Assembly (NCBI GenBank): GCA_947494565.1
Contig: CANLVG010000001.1
Span: forward strand, 186,001 to 250,000
Source of the DNA: an uncultured Flavobacteriaceae bacterium
GTDB taxonomy: Bacteria; Bacteroidota; Bacteroidia; Flavobacteriales; Flavobacteriaceae
DNA: 64,000 bases
Reading direction: 5' to 3'
In this document: positions 46,108 to 54,515 of the stretch, in pieces
Layout of the letters: each line of letters begins with the position of its first letter
How positions within the stretch are numbered: the stretch's first letter is position 1
Program-made: the position numbers and the translations under genes
Notes under the pieces: model-generated
Told to the model about the DNA's origin: nothing
The model's database searches: none
The model's input: only the letters and a program-made list of their open reading frames with translations

Positions 46108-46613
46108 TATTTTATGACCTTTAAGTGATCTAACACCTCTGGAGAATCCCACTCCGTAGCGCCATCGATACGATCACTGATCGTGCCCGATTCGTTATAG
46201 ATGAATGTGGCAGGCAATGCATTTACCTTCATCTCTGCCAAAGAACCGTTGAATTTCAGAAACCTAAAATCGAACTTCTTTTTTTCCTTGAATGCTTTGA
46301 TCTTTTCCATAGATTGATCGGAGGCCAACAGGAATACATAATTCTCGGCAGCTAATTTCTCTTGGGCACGCAATAGCGCAGGCATTTCTTCGATACAGGG
46401 TCTACACCAGGTCGCCCAAAAGTTCAGAAGCACTTTTTTTCCTTTAAAATCTTCCAGCTCAACGGCATTACCGTTGATGTCCTCAAACGTACTGCTCACT
46501 TTAATCGAGGTCGTTTTCTTTTCCTTCACCTCCACAACATTCTTCTCCGGTTTTTCCTTGCAACCCAAAAACAACACCATGAAAACGGCCAAAAACGCGC
46601 GCATTTTTTTCAT
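46107..46613 (-). CDS. TlpA/ResA-like thiol-disulfide protein (lipoprotein)
   Basis: Protein of 168 residues with a lipobox F-L-G-C (Cys18). The thioredoxin fold of the AhpC-TSA/Redoxin type holds the active site W-C70-R-P-C73 in LLNFWATWCRPCIEEMP, and a cis-Pro segment VNALPATFIYN. It should reduce or isomerise disulfides, or feed haem or copper sites, outside the cytoplasm. The neighbour gene starts on its stop codon, and that protein has a CDCC cluster, a likely client. A promoter pair lies just upstream. Confidence 0.9.
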   Translation of the reverse strand: MKKMRAFLAVFMVLFLGCKEKPEKNVVEVKEKKTTSIKVSSTFEDINGNAVELEDFKGKKVLLNFWATWCRPCIEEMPALLRAQEKLAAENYVFLLASDQSMEKIKAFKEKKKFDFRFLKFNGSLAEMKVNALPATFIYNESGTISDRIDGATEWDSPEVLDHLKVIK

Positions 46614-46643
46614 ATGATAGCAATCATGAAATGGTTTGAACCT

Positions 46644-46675
46644 GAAAATTACTCCCTTTGGATCAATTAATCAAA
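46644..46675 (-). promoter_or_regulatory. Predicted promoter of the TlpA/Asp-box pair
   Basis: On the minus strand TTTG (46672-46675), 20 bases, then TAATTTTC (46644-46651), one mismatch from TAnnTTTG. It ends 31 bases before ATG 46613. Confidence 0.4.
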
Positions 46676-46736
46676 TAATAAAAAATACTTTACCAAATCA
46701 TTACTTGTGCCGGCCGATTTAGACCATTAAAAGCGT

Positions 46737-46744
46737 TATTTTTG
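46737..46744 (+). promoter_or_regulatory. Predicted -7 box at the transporter gene start
   Basis: TATTTTTG matches TAnnTTTG and ends 4 bases before the ATG at 46749. If used, the transcript would begin at or next to the start codon. No -33 element was found at usual spacing. Confidence 0.3.
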
Positions 46745-46748
46745 CGGG

Positions 46749-47963
46749 ATGCTAAAAAGGAGACTTCCCCAGATGGAATTCGTTTTATTGATGGCATCAT
46801 TGATGTCGGTGGTGGCATTGGCCATAGATGCGCTTTTGCCCGCCATGGATATCATTGGATTATCGCTAGGAGTTACCGACCCCGTGGAAAATCAATCGCT
46901 CATCATCATGATTTTCTTGGGCTTGGGAGCGGGTCCGCTTCTTTTTGGTCCCATTTCGGATAGTTGGGGTCGGAAACCGGTCGTTTACATCGGTTTTGCC
47001 CTTTTCATTATAGCGAGTTTCATTTGCATCTATGCCCAGACTATGGAAGTTATGATAGCCGGTCGCATCTTACAAGGCGTCGCGCTATCGGCACCAAGGA
47101 CGATAAGTATCGCTATGGTGCGTGACATCTACAGTGGTGATTTCATGGCCCGGATCATGTCTTTCATTACGGTGGTATTCTTATTGATTCCGACCATTGC
47201 GCCTGCCATGGGCAAATGGATATTAGACAGCTACAATTGGCAAGCCATTTTCTATGTGCAGTTGGTTTTCGCCGTACTCATTTCGTTGTGGTTCTGGCGT
47301 CGGCAGCCGGAAACCCTGGCAGTCGCCCAGCGCATTCCTTTTACAAAGACGATTTTTTACGACGGACTGAAAGAACTCCTGAAATATCAAAGAACGATGG
47401 GTTTTACTTTGATTTCAGGCTTTATCGTAGGATCGTTTTTGGTGTATCTGAGTACGGCGCAACAGATATTTCAAGAACAATATGACTTGAAGGAAGAGTT
47501 TCCCTTTATTTTTGCCGGCTTGGCTATCGCTATCGGTACATCTACTTTTTTGAACGGAACCTTGGTTTTGCGATTTGGAATGGAAAAAATGGTTACGACC
47601 TTTTTGCTTGGCTATTTCGTGATTTCGGTCTTGTATGTACTACTCTATTTTAAGGGGGCAAATCCTTCGGTTGAAGTGTTACTCTTGTTTTTCGGACTTC
47701 AATTCTTTGCGATCGGCTTCCTTTTTGGAAACCTTAGGGCGTTGGCGATGGAACCCATAGGGCATATTGCGGGAATCGGTGCGGCAATCACTGGTTTTAT
47801 TTCTACACTGATGTCCGTTCCCATAAGCACATTTATCGGTAGGTTTGTGACCACCACGGCCCTGCCCTTGTTTATCGGATTCTCTATTTGTTCACTACTT
47901 TCAATTGGTATTCTATATTACTTAAAGCTAAAAGCGAACAGTGAGGTGGTACAGCATACCTAG
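46749..47963 (+). CDS. Bcr/CflA-type multidrug efflux transporter (MFS)
   Basis: Integral membrane protein of 404 residues with 12 helices of the major facilitator superfamily. The start region EFVLLMASLMSVVALAIDALLPAM, read in parts, and the loop GPISDSWGRKPVVYIG (MFS motif A) mark the Bcr/CflA drug-resistance group. It exports drugs or metabolites against a proton gradient. It is the first plus-strand gene after a long minus-strand run. It converges on the EamA gene with only one base between the stops. Confidence 0.9.
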   Translation: MLKRRLPQMEFVLLMASLMSVVALAIDALLPAMDIIGLSLGVTDPVENQSLIIMIFLGLGAGPLLFGPISDSWGRKPVVYIGFALFIIASFICIYAQTMEVMIAGRILQGVALSAPRTISIAMVRDIYSGDFMARIMSFITVVFLLIPTIAPAMGKWILDSYNWQAIFYVQLVFAVLISLWFWRRQPETLAVAQRIPFTKTIFYDGLKELLKYQRTMGFTLISGFIVGSFLVYLSTAQQIFQEQYDLKEEFPFIFAGLAIAIGTSTFLNGTLVLRFGMEKMVTTFLLGYFVISVLYVLLYFKGANPSVEVLLLFFGLQFFAIGFLFGNLRALAMEPIGHIAGIGAAITGFISTLMSVPISTFIGRFVTTTALPLFIGFSICSLLSIGILYYLKLKANSEVVQHT

Positions 47964-47964
47964 T

Positions 47965-48810
47965 TCAACTAGCGTACTTGCCTTTGTACCATAGATTCAG
48001 TAACAGACCTGATATGATCAGCGCAATTCCAACAAAGCTCCAAACGGAATAGGTTTCTCCCAAAAAACCAACCCCTACGATGATAGCGAAGACAACTTCT
48101 ACATACTTAATAGGCGCAATTACGTTGGTCTCCCCCATTTGAAAGGCCTTGGTCATGAAAATTTGTCCGTAATAACCAAAGATACCGAGGCTAAAGAGCA
48201 GGACGAAATCGGTCGCTTTGGGCGTGACCCAAGTGAAAATGGCTCCTATACCACCAACAATGGTCGCGATACACATGAAATAATTGACAATGACGACCGG
48301 ATGTTCGCTCAATCCTATTTTTCGGATGACGATGTAGACCAGACCACTAAGAACCGAGGCTGACAATACTAAAATCAATCCAATAGGGGAAATGGCATCA
48401 TCGAAACCCTTAAGGACCAAAACGCCCACAAAGGCGACTACGAAAAAGATCCATTGAATGGGCCTTACTTTTTCCCTTAAGAACAAAATGGCAAAAACGG
48501 CAGCGAAAATTGGGGCAATATAGCGTAGGGCCACGGCAGAACCAATGGGCATATAGTGAACGGCAATAAAAAATAGAAGCATTGAAGTAGAACCAAGTAC
48601 ACCTCTGAGTAGCAGTAATTTTCGATTTGTACCTAAAATGGGAATCCCCTTGGAAATCAAGAAACCGAAAGTAAAAAAAAGAGAGCCGAGCGAACGGAAG
48701 AAAACAAGTTGGTAGCCACTATACTGTGTGAGGTACTTCAATAGCCCATTCATACCGGTAAAGGCTATAGTACTAAGAACCATAAACAGTATGGCCCTTT
48801 TCAAGTGCAT
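47965..48810 (-). CDS. EamA/DMT-family transporter
   Basis: Start taken at ATG 48810 (MHLKRAIL); an in-frame TTG at 48837 adds nine residues. It has 281 residues, ten membrane helices and two EamA repeats, the first around FRSLGSLFFTFGFL...ALRYIAPIFAAVFAILFLREK and the second around APIKYVEVVFAIIVGVGFLGE. Members export metabolites such as amino acids or nucleosides. The substrate is not predictable. Convergent with the Bcr/CflA gene. Confidence 0.88.
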   Translation of the reverse strand: MHLKRAILFMVLSTIAFTGMNGLLKYLTQYSGYQLVFFRSLGSLFFTFGFLISKGIPILGTNRKLLLLRGVLGSTSMLLFFIAVHYMPIGSAVALRYIAPIFAAVFAILFLREKVRPIQWIFFVVAFVGVLVLKGFDDAISPIGLILVLSASVLSGLVYIVIRKIGLSEHPVVIVNYFMCIATIVGGIGAIFTWVTPKATDFVLLFSLGIFGYYGQIFMTKAFQMGETNVIAPIKYVEVVFAIIVGVGFLGETYSVWSFVGIALIISGLLLNLWYKGKYAS

Positions 48811-48882
48811 GCCCGGAAACAGTTTAACATCGGGCAAATATACGGAAGGATTATACTACTCCAGGTAGATTTATATTCAGTC

Positions 48883-49203
48883 TTAGTGGTTTCTTGCCCC
48901 TACGATGTACTCTTCGACTCCCTTTTGAATCAAACTGAACTCTTGAAACTGTTGTTTGGCCCGATCCATATAATTGCTAAGACTGATTTTATGCCCCTTA
49001 AGCGATTGTAGAATCTCTTCGTGGGCATTGCTCAATCTTTCAAGTTTATATTTCAGCGTCTCGCAGCGTTCGAAAAGACTTGGAGTACGCGGCTCGCATG
49101 TGTAGGAGCTTAATGCTGATTTCATTTTGAGAAGATCCGTTTGGTTGCGCTCTAAACGCATCACCAAAGAGCTTTGATTAAGTTCTTTTAAATCTGATTT
49201 CAT
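48883..49203 (-). CDS. Small helical protein, unknown
   Basis: Protein of 106 residues, almost wholly helical with heptad spacing (LKELNQSSLVMRLERNQTD and KLERLSNAHEEIL), so a likely coiled coil. It has two Cys near the middle. No signal peptide or membrane segment. No family recognised. The ATG at 49203 is divergent from the hibernation-factor gene, with 193 bases between. Composition supports a real gene. Confidence 0.6.
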   Translation of the reverse strand: MKSDLKELNQSSLVMRLERNQTDLLKMKSALSSYTCEPRTPSLFERCETLKYKLERLSNAHEEILQSLKGHKISLSNYMDRAKQQFQEFSLIQKGVEEYIVGARNH

Positions 49204-49346
49204 GGAATTGGGCTTTTAGGTTGTACATTTCGCGACAAATAGGTACCTTAAGTTACGAAAAAAAAGAACATCAAGATTATTGTAATACTCAGAAAATCAG
49301 ACTTTAACAATATATTATTTATTTTTTAACCATTTAGATACTCCGA

Positions 49347-49378
49347 TTTGCGTTTGAGTAATATGCTCCTTAACTTAA
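49347..49378 (+). promoter_or_regulatory. Possible promoter of the hibernation-factor gene
   Basis: TTTG (49347-49350), 20 bases, then TAACTTAA (49371-49378), two mismatches from TAnnTTTG. The spacing is right and it ends 18 bases before the ATG. Confidence 0.3.
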
Positions 49379-49396
49379 AATCTAACATACCCCTGT

Positions 49397-49699
49397 ATGA
49401 ATATCAACTTTGAATATCACGGTGTAAAAGCCAGTAATCGTCTTGAAATTTTGGCTGCTGAGAAGCTGGACAAGCTATTGAATAAATACCATTTTGTCAT
49501 TCGTGCGGATGTCTTCTTCAAAAAAGAAAACACTAGCGAACCGGACACTGGAATGATTTGTAATATGCGCTTAAGTACGCCGGGGCCTCGACTTTTTGCA
49601 GAAGCAAGTAATGCCTCATTCGAAGCGTCTATTGCTGAGGCCGTATCTGACCTTGAACGTCAACTGGTTAAAAGAAAGGCCAAAATGAAAGCCTATTGA
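49397..49699 (+). CDS. hpf: Ribosome hibernation-promoting factor, short form
   Basis: Protein of 100 residues of the HPF/RaiA (sigma-54 modulation) family. It binds in the decoding region of the 30S subunit and silences ribosomes in poor growth. The beta-alpha-beta-beta-beta-alpha pattern is seen from MNINFEYHGVKAS, LDKLLNKYHFVIRADVFFKKE and FEASIAEAVSDLERQLVKRKAK, ending in the basic helix that touches rRNA. It has no C-terminal dimerisation domain, so it is the short form. It converges on a small gene 6 bases away. Confidence 0.93.
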   Translation: MNINFEYHGVKASNRLEILAAEKLDKLLNKYHFVIRADVFFKKENTSEPDTGMICNMRLSTPGPRLFAEASNASFEASIAEAVSDLERQLVKRKAKMKAY

Positions 49700-49705
49700 G
49701 GTGAA

Positions 49706-50080
49706 TTAATTTTCTTCTTGATCGGCCATATCAGAATCCTCGAATTTGGTATCGACGATGAATTTGTTCAAACGAACGGAAAGGGGATTGTATTTCAAAT
49801 CGTGAAGTAATTGTTTCCTTTTTCTATTCGAAATCTCAATGGTATCTAGTACGCCTAACGTGTACTCCGCATTCTTGATGCGTTTGTTTTTCATTTCGGC
49901 CCGTTCGGTTGCAGAAACTACATACCCGGGTTCAAAACGTTCCATTATTGTATGCTTCTGAATTTCGAAGTCTTTTTTCAACACGATCGACTTGGTTTTT
50001 TCTTGGGCCGAAAGCTGGGTCAATGCGAAAAATACAATGCAAAAACCAACCCTGTTTTTGAGTGTTTTCATGATTTTCAT
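49706..50080 (-). CDS. Small exported protein, unknown
   Basis: Protein of 124 residues with a signal peptide (about 1-25, ending QLSAQ). The mature part is helical and basic, then acidic at the end (EDSDMADQEEN). A segment TIEISNRKRKQLLHDLKYNPL is seen. Similar small proteins are frequent in Flavobacteriaceae without assigned function. No motif that points to an activity was found. A second ATG nine bases downstream (50071) could be the true start. Confidence 0.65.
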   Translation of the reverse strand: MKIMKTLKNRVGFCIVFFALTQLSAQEKTKSIVLKKDFEIQKHTIMERFEPGYVVSATERAEMKNKRIKNAEYTLGVLDTIEISNRKRKQLLHDLKYNPLSVRLNKFIVDTKFEDSDMADQEEN

Positions 50081-50391
50081 CTATTGTTCTCCTAACAAGG
50101 TATGAAAAAAAAACGCGTTAAGGTATTTTCAATGAATTCAAGGCATTTCGTCAATATTTACGATACTTTTATCGGCAAAAAGGATAACGATCTCCTAGTT
50201 GTATAGGTCCATCTTAAGAGGTACTGCGGTTTTAATGATCGATTATATCCGTATTATTTTTGGCATTCATTTTGAAGCCTATCTAGTACTCAAGGTAGTT
50301 TCTTGGGTCAAAAGGATAAAGGAAAGGCCTCAGTTGATACATTTCCTTCTTTAAAATTATAAATTGCGACTTTATTTTGAAAATCACTGTT
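50081..50391. other. 311-base gap between divergent genes
   Basis: No gene was found. The stretch must hold promoters for the small exported protein (minus) and for the YceI gene (plus). A perfect TATTTTTG box at 50255-50262 is about 130 bases from the YceI ATG. A nearer TTTATTTTG at 50372 is only a partial match. Confidence 0.4.
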
Positions 50392-50904
50392 ATGAAAAAA
50401 TTGATACTCATTCTATTCCTATGCTACTCTTGGTCCGTTGCATTCGGACAGAACCAAGGCGTCTTAACCGGTGCGAAAATTTCTTTTACGTTTGTTTCGA
50501 AAAAAGTCGACGGAAGTTTGGATGGGTTCAACTCCACTTCTCGAATAGACACGAGTGACATTACGAATTCGAAGTTCGAGGGCTCCGTAAAAACCGAAAC
50601 CTTGGATTCAGGAAATTTTCTTCGGAATTGGTCGCTCAAAGGTGGAAAATATTTTGATGTCGACACCTACCCTACTATGAGGTTTAAAAGTAGCTCCGTA
50701 ACTGGAACCCTTGATAAATTTCAGGTTGAGGGACAATTGACCATTAAGGAAATCGAAAAAACCATTACTATTCTTTTTACTAAGGAGGGGGATCGAATTA
50801 TTGGAACCACAACTATTTTTTCTTCAGATTTTGGTATCACTGTGATCAAGAAAGGTCGTGAAGCCAATAAGGTCGTCATAAAAATGTCTTTCCAACTCAA
50901 ATAG
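50392..50904 (+). CDS. YceI-family lipid-binding protein
   Basis: Start at ATG 50392 (MKKLILILF), which gives 170 residues and a signal peptide ending AFGQ; a TTG five codons upstream is not needed. The mature protein is a YceI-type lipocalin-like barrel that binds isoprenoid or other long lipids. Typical marks are GAKISFTFVSKKVDGSLDG, ITNSKFEGSVKTETLDSGN, YPTMRFKSSSVTG and the closing GITVIKKG. It acts outside the cytoplasm. It stands before the TerC gene after 72 bases, with a separate promoter-like box between. Confidence 0.92.
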   Translation: MKKLILILFLCYSWSVAFGQNQGVLTGAKISFTFVSKKVDGSLDGFNSTSRIDTSDITNSKFEGSVKTETLDSGNFLRNWSLKGGKYFDVDTYPTMRFKSSSVTGTLDKFQVEGQLTIKEIEKTITILFTKEGDRIIGTTTIFSSDFGITVIKKGREANKVVIKMSFQLK

Positions 50905-50976
50905 GCCCCAAAAAAGCCAGTTGTGAAGATTTCTTTAGGGAAATGATACGTAACTTCGCGCCAAATTTTTTGCGAT

Positions 50977-51927
50977 ATGTGGGTTTGGATTATTTTCATC
51001 GCTTTCATTTTGGTGTTCTTGGCATTAGACCTTGGTGTTTTCAACAAGGAGAATCATGTCATCAAAACAAAGGAGGCGAGCATCTGGACCGCTATTTGGG
51101 TGACGGTGGCCTTAAGCTTTAGCGGGGTCATTTATTGGCTCTTTTCTTCAGGACTAGTCGATAATCCCACTGGCCTTAGTCCTAGTAATGCAGTTCTAAA
51201 ATATGTCACCGGATATTTAATCGAGCTTTCGCTTAGCGTAGATAACATTTTTGTGATCGCTGTTATCTTTTCCTCCTTTAAAATTCCTCCAATCTATCAA
51301 CATCGTGTGTTGTTCTGGGGTATCTTGGGTGCTATTGTCTTTAGGGCTTTGATGATTCTATTCGGAGTGGCCTTGATTACCCGATTCGAATGGATCATCT
51401 ATGTCTTTGGAGTGTTCCTCCTGTACACTGCTTTCAAAATGTTAAAAGGTGAAGATGAGGAATTTGACCCTAAAAAATCGTTTGTTTTCAGACAACTAAA
51501 GAAAATCTATCCGATTACAGGAACCATTCAAGGCGATGAATTTTTCGTGAAACGCATGGGAATTAAGGCGGCAACACCCCTATTCGTTGCGCTTATTGTA
51601 ATTGAGCTTACCGATATTCTCTTTGCCTTAGATAGTATTCCCGCTATCTTGGCCATTACAGCCGACCCATTTTTGGTGTTCAGTTCAAATATTCTGGCGA
51701 TTATGGGGCTCCGGTCCATGTACTTCCTGATTTCAAGAATGTTGGAGAAGTTTCGTTTTATCAACTATAGCCTTGTGGTCATTTTGGCTTTCGTGGGTTT
51801 GAAAATGTTGCTTTCCCATCAACTACATCTGCCTGAATGGGTATCATTGACGGTCATAACCGTAGCACTTGTCGGTGGTATCATTGCTTCTCTGGTAATT
51901 CCGGAGACCTCAAAAACGGATGCCTAG
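50977..51927 (+). CDS. TerC-family membrane protein
   Basis: Integral membrane protein of 316 residues with about eight or nine helices. The TerC marks are clear: LALDLGVFNK at the start, LSVDNIFVIAVIFSSFKIP with the conserved Asp-Asn, ELTDILFALDSIPAILAIT and IMGLRSMYFLI. The family is linked to tellurium resistance and to metal (manganese) export during membrane-protein assembly. Near the 5' end TAACTTCG (50951-50958) resembles a -7 box. Its stop TAG is shared as a CTAG palindrome with the convergent gene. Confidence 0.92.
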   Translation: MWVWIIFIAFILVFLALDLGVFNKENHVIKTKEASIWTAIWVTVALSFSGVIYWLFSSGLVDNPTGLSPSNAVLKYVTGYLIELSLSVDNIFVIAVIFSSFKIPPIYQHRVLFWGILGAIVFRALMILFGVALITRFEWIIYVFGVFLLYTAFKMLKGEDEEFDPKKSFVFRQLKKIYPITGTIQGDEFFVKRMGIKAATPLFVALIVIELTDILFALDSIPAILAITADPFLVFSSNILAIMGLRSMYFLISRMLEKFRFINYSLVVILAFVGLKMLLSHQLHLPEWVSLTVITVALVGGIIASLVIPETSKTDA

Positions 51928-52352
51928 TTTTTTGAAAAAACCGCGCTGTAAATTTTTTGGACACCCCAGTTGCCCAATGGAAAATAAAGTGCAAAGAATA
52001 GCGCCATAGACAGCGCGAAGTTACGTTCACCGAACAACCGATCCAACAAATTATCGGGATAGGCATATGATGTTTGCAGTGCATATCCACCAAATTCCAA
52101 TAGGCACATTGCGATAAGTCCGTATGCATATTGCACATGAAAAGGTAGGTTACGCAACAGGAGTGATATAGGTACCATATACAAGATATAACAGGTAATC
52201 ACTTGCCACCAATAGGTGAAACGGGCGATTTCAAACTCGGCTCCTATCCAGTTCATGGTTAATCCCCATGAAAAATACACCAGACAATACGTTAAAAGTA
52301 GCTTTTGGTCAATTTTCAGTTTTACTTTAGCCCACTGGAAGAATTCAGACAT
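51924..52352 (-). CDS. Small four-helix membrane protein, unknown
   Basis: Start chosen at ATG 52352 (MSEFFQWAK), giving 142 residues; ATG 52379 adds nine. Four membrane helices are visible (LLLTYCLVYFSWGL, WWQVITCYILYMVPISLLL, YAYGLIAMCLLEFGGYAL and ALSMALFFALYFPLG). No family recognised. The protein is likely in the inner membrane. Its stop overlaps that of TerC by four bases, so the two transcripts converge with no room for a terminator. Confidence 0.65.
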   Translation of the reverse strand: MSEFFQWAKVKLKIDQKLLLTYCLVYFSWGLTMNWIGAEFEIARFTYWWQVITCYILYMVPISLLLRNLPFHVQYAYGLIAMCLLEFGGYALQTSYAYPDNLLDRLFGERNFALSMALFFALYFPLGNWGVQKIYSAVFSKN

Positions 52353-52475
52353 GATTCTTTTTTGTTTTATACAATTCATAATCGATAAGGCCTGCGCTTC
52401 ATATAACCGCAGCTGACATTCTTTTTAAACACCATTTGCGCTTGGCCCTTCGTCTATCTCTAATGATTTACGGTT

Positions 52476-52742
52476 CTAAGCTTTATCGGAAATTTTAGTC
52501 TCAATAATCTGAAGTGCATCCGAAACGGTCTGCATTTGGTCCATATCCTCGTTTTCCAAGATGATGTCAAAGGCATCTTCCACGTCGAGCACAATGTCCA
52601 CCAAATTGGCAGAATTAATATTTAGCTCATTGATAAAATGACTTTCCGAAGAAATCGCATCTACGGATACATCTTCGGGAAGGTAGATTTTGATAATCTC
52701 CCTGAGTTTTTCATAGCGCGATTCATCCATTAGCAGTTCCAT
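52476..52742 (-). CDS. Acyl carrier protein of the type III PKS operon
   Basis: Protein of 88 residues with the four-helix acyl carrier pattern. The phosphopantetheine site is expected at S44 in INSANLVDIVLDVEDAF. Ordinary carriers read D-S-L here; this one reads N-S-A, a notable change next to the attachment Ser. Helix II keeps the acidic face (DIVLDVEDAFDI) that docks synthases. The last gene of the seven-gene operon, 23 bases after the ketosynthase gene. It is probably a dedicated carrier rather than the housekeeping one. Confidence 0.87.
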   Translation of the reverse strand: MELLMDESRYEKLREIIKIYLPEDVSVDAISSESHFINELNINSANLVDIVLDVEDAFDIILENEDMDQMQTVSDALQIIETKISDKA

Positions 52743-52765
52743 TTTTCATTTACTTAATTCAACTA

Positions 52766-54049
52766 TCAGTCGTTAAAGGCACTAAAAATAACACAAGCAT
52801 TAACATCCCCAAAACCAAAACTTGCCTTTGCGATGATCTTTGGACGATATCTTTCCGTTTTTCTGGGTATTCTAGATGATGAAACATGTGCTTCTATCTC
52901 TGGATTGAGGTCTTCACAATTCACGTTGCCAAAAATCACGTTCTCCTTGAATTGTAGCACCGCACCAACGCATTCGATGCTTCCTGCCGCAGCCAAGCAA
53001 TGCCCAACAAGCCCTTTGAACGAATTGACATACGGAAAATCAGTTCCAGAGCGTTCCAGGGCCCTACTCCAATTCTTAAGCTCTAGGGTGTCTTTTGACG
53101 TGGCCGTCAAATGCCCATTGATCAGGTCGATTTCCGTTTTTTCGATTCCGGAATTCCGTACGGCCTCTTCGATGCAGCGTGTGACGGCCTCACTATTGGG
53201 TGCGGTCATTGAACCTTCTCCACGTTGCCCACCACTGTTTACCGAACCTCCTAAAACCTCTGCGTAAATCGTTGCATTGCGCTGTTGGGCACTCTCCAAG
53301 GATTCCAATACCAAGGCCCCTGCTCCACTACCCGGAACAAAACCGGCTGCCGTTGCACTCATGGGTCTACTACCCTTTGTAGGACGTTCATTGTATTGTC
53401 GTGGAAGTATGCGCATGGCATCGAATCCACCCCAGACATAGGGCCCACTATCGCTGCAACTCCCCACAAGCATGCGTTTTGCCTTGCCTGATTGAATACG
53501 ATCGTAAGCCATTAGAATCCCTTCCGTACCTGTTGTACAAGCGGAAGAATTGGTAGTAACCTGATTTCCGCATCCTAAAATACCACCCAAATAGGCACTG
53601 ATACCACTGGCCATGGTCTGCAGCACGGTAGTACTTCCCAAACGCCTGACCTTATGGTCGTCTACCAAATGAATGGACTCACGAAATTTATCCACTCCAA
53701 GAATACCCGTTCCAAAAATGATACCGGTATCCCAATCAGGACCTGTCGATCGGTCCATTTTGAGTCCCGCATCCTTCCACGCATCCGTACCTGCAATGAC
53801 TCCATAAACAATACCACTTGCATTTAACCCCCTTAGCTGTAATGGAGTAAAATAGTTGTTCGCCAGATTATCGGGAACAAGAGGCTCCGCAGCGATCTGA
53901 CAGCCGAAACCAAGGTCTTGTAATTGCGGTTGAAAGCGGATGCCACTTTTACCGTCTTTAAGGGCTTCGGTGAAATCATGGAGTCCAATTCCGTTCGGGG
54001 CACATACCCCTAAGCCAGTGATGACCACGCGTCTAGGCATTTCCTTCAT
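52766..54049 (-). CDS. Beta-ketoacyl-ACP synthase (KAS II type)
   Basis: Ketosynthase of 427 residues of the FabF/KAS II fold. It condenses an acyl chain with malonyl-ACP. The Cys-His-His triad is present: C171 in TNSSACTTGTEG, H313 in NGHLTATSKDTLE, and H350 in KGLVGHCLAAAG. The usual HGT motif around the first His is changed to GHLTAT, which may alter substrate choice. ATG 54040 (MPRRVVITG) is a likely alternative start; either start overlaps the dehydratase gene. Part of the type III PKS operon. Confidence 0.92.
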   Translation of the reverse strand: MKEMPRRVVITGLGVCAPNGIGLHDFTEALKDGKSGIRFQPQLQDLGFGCQIAAEPLVPDNLANNYFTPLQLRGLNASGIVYGVIAGTDAWKDAGLKMDRSTGPDWDTGIIFGTGILGVDKFRESIHLVDDHKVRRLGSTTVLQTMASGISAYLGGILGCGNQVTTNSSACTTGTEGILMAYDRIQSGKAKRMLVGSCSDSGPYVWGGFDAMRILPRQYNERPTKGSRPMSATAAGFVPGSGAGALVLESLESAQQRNATIYAEVLGGSVNSGGQRGEGSMTAPNSEAVTRCIEEAVRNSGIEKTEIDLINGHLTATSKDTLELKNWSRALERSGTDFPYVNSFKGLVGHCLAAAGSIECVGAVLQFKENVIFGNVNCEDLNPEIEAHVSSSRIPRKTERYRPKIIAKASFGFGDVNACVIFSAFND

Positions 54050-54476
54050 TTTTAAACATTCCTGAAATCACCCCCTTACAGACCAATTCACCTTCTGAAT
54101 TATGCATCTTCACTTTACACTTTAGTTTATGAAAACGAAAGTACTCCTTTTCGGATGTGACGGTTACCTGTTCGTTCGGAACTACCGGAAGGTAGTATTC
54201 CATTGCCGTACTCGTCAAGGCGATTTTCGTCTGTGCAGAGGCCTTGCCGTCCAACAAAAAAATTCCCAAACATACCAGTCCGATCTGTGCACAACATTCG
54301 GTCAATAGTACTCCTGGCGTGACGGCATAATCTTTAAAATGTCCTCGAAAAAAGTCCAAATCCTCTCGAAACGTATACTTTCCTTTGGTGCCATCGGCAT
54401 TCACTTCCAACAGATCATCGACAAACAGAAAAGGTTTGGCATAAGGCAATGCTGCAATGATTTCATTGGTTGTCAT
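54033..54476 (-). CDS. 3-hydroxyacyl-ACP dehydratase, FabZ-like hotdog
   Basis: Hotdog-fold protein of 147 residues. The FabZ/FabA pattern is clear: PYAKPFLFVDDLLEV, the catalytic His in RGHFKDYAVTPGVLLTE (H46) and Glu60 as the second catalytic residue. It dehydrates 3-hydroxyacyl-ACP to enoyl-ACP in a fatty-acid-like cycle. It lies between the SDR and ketosynthase genes of the operon, overlapping the latter by 8 or 17 bases depending on its start. Confidence 0.9.
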   Translation of the reverse strand: MTTNEIIAALPYAKPFLFVDDLLEVNADGTKGKYTFREDLDFFRGHFKDYAVTPGVLLTECCAQIGLVCLGIFLLDGKASAQTKIALTSTAMEYYLPVVPNEQVTVTSEKEYFRFHKLKCKVKMHNSEGELVCKGVISGMFKNEGNA

Positions 54477-54515
54477 GAGGTCTTCTTTTGTTTTTATTCA
54501 ATCTTCGATCTGTAA

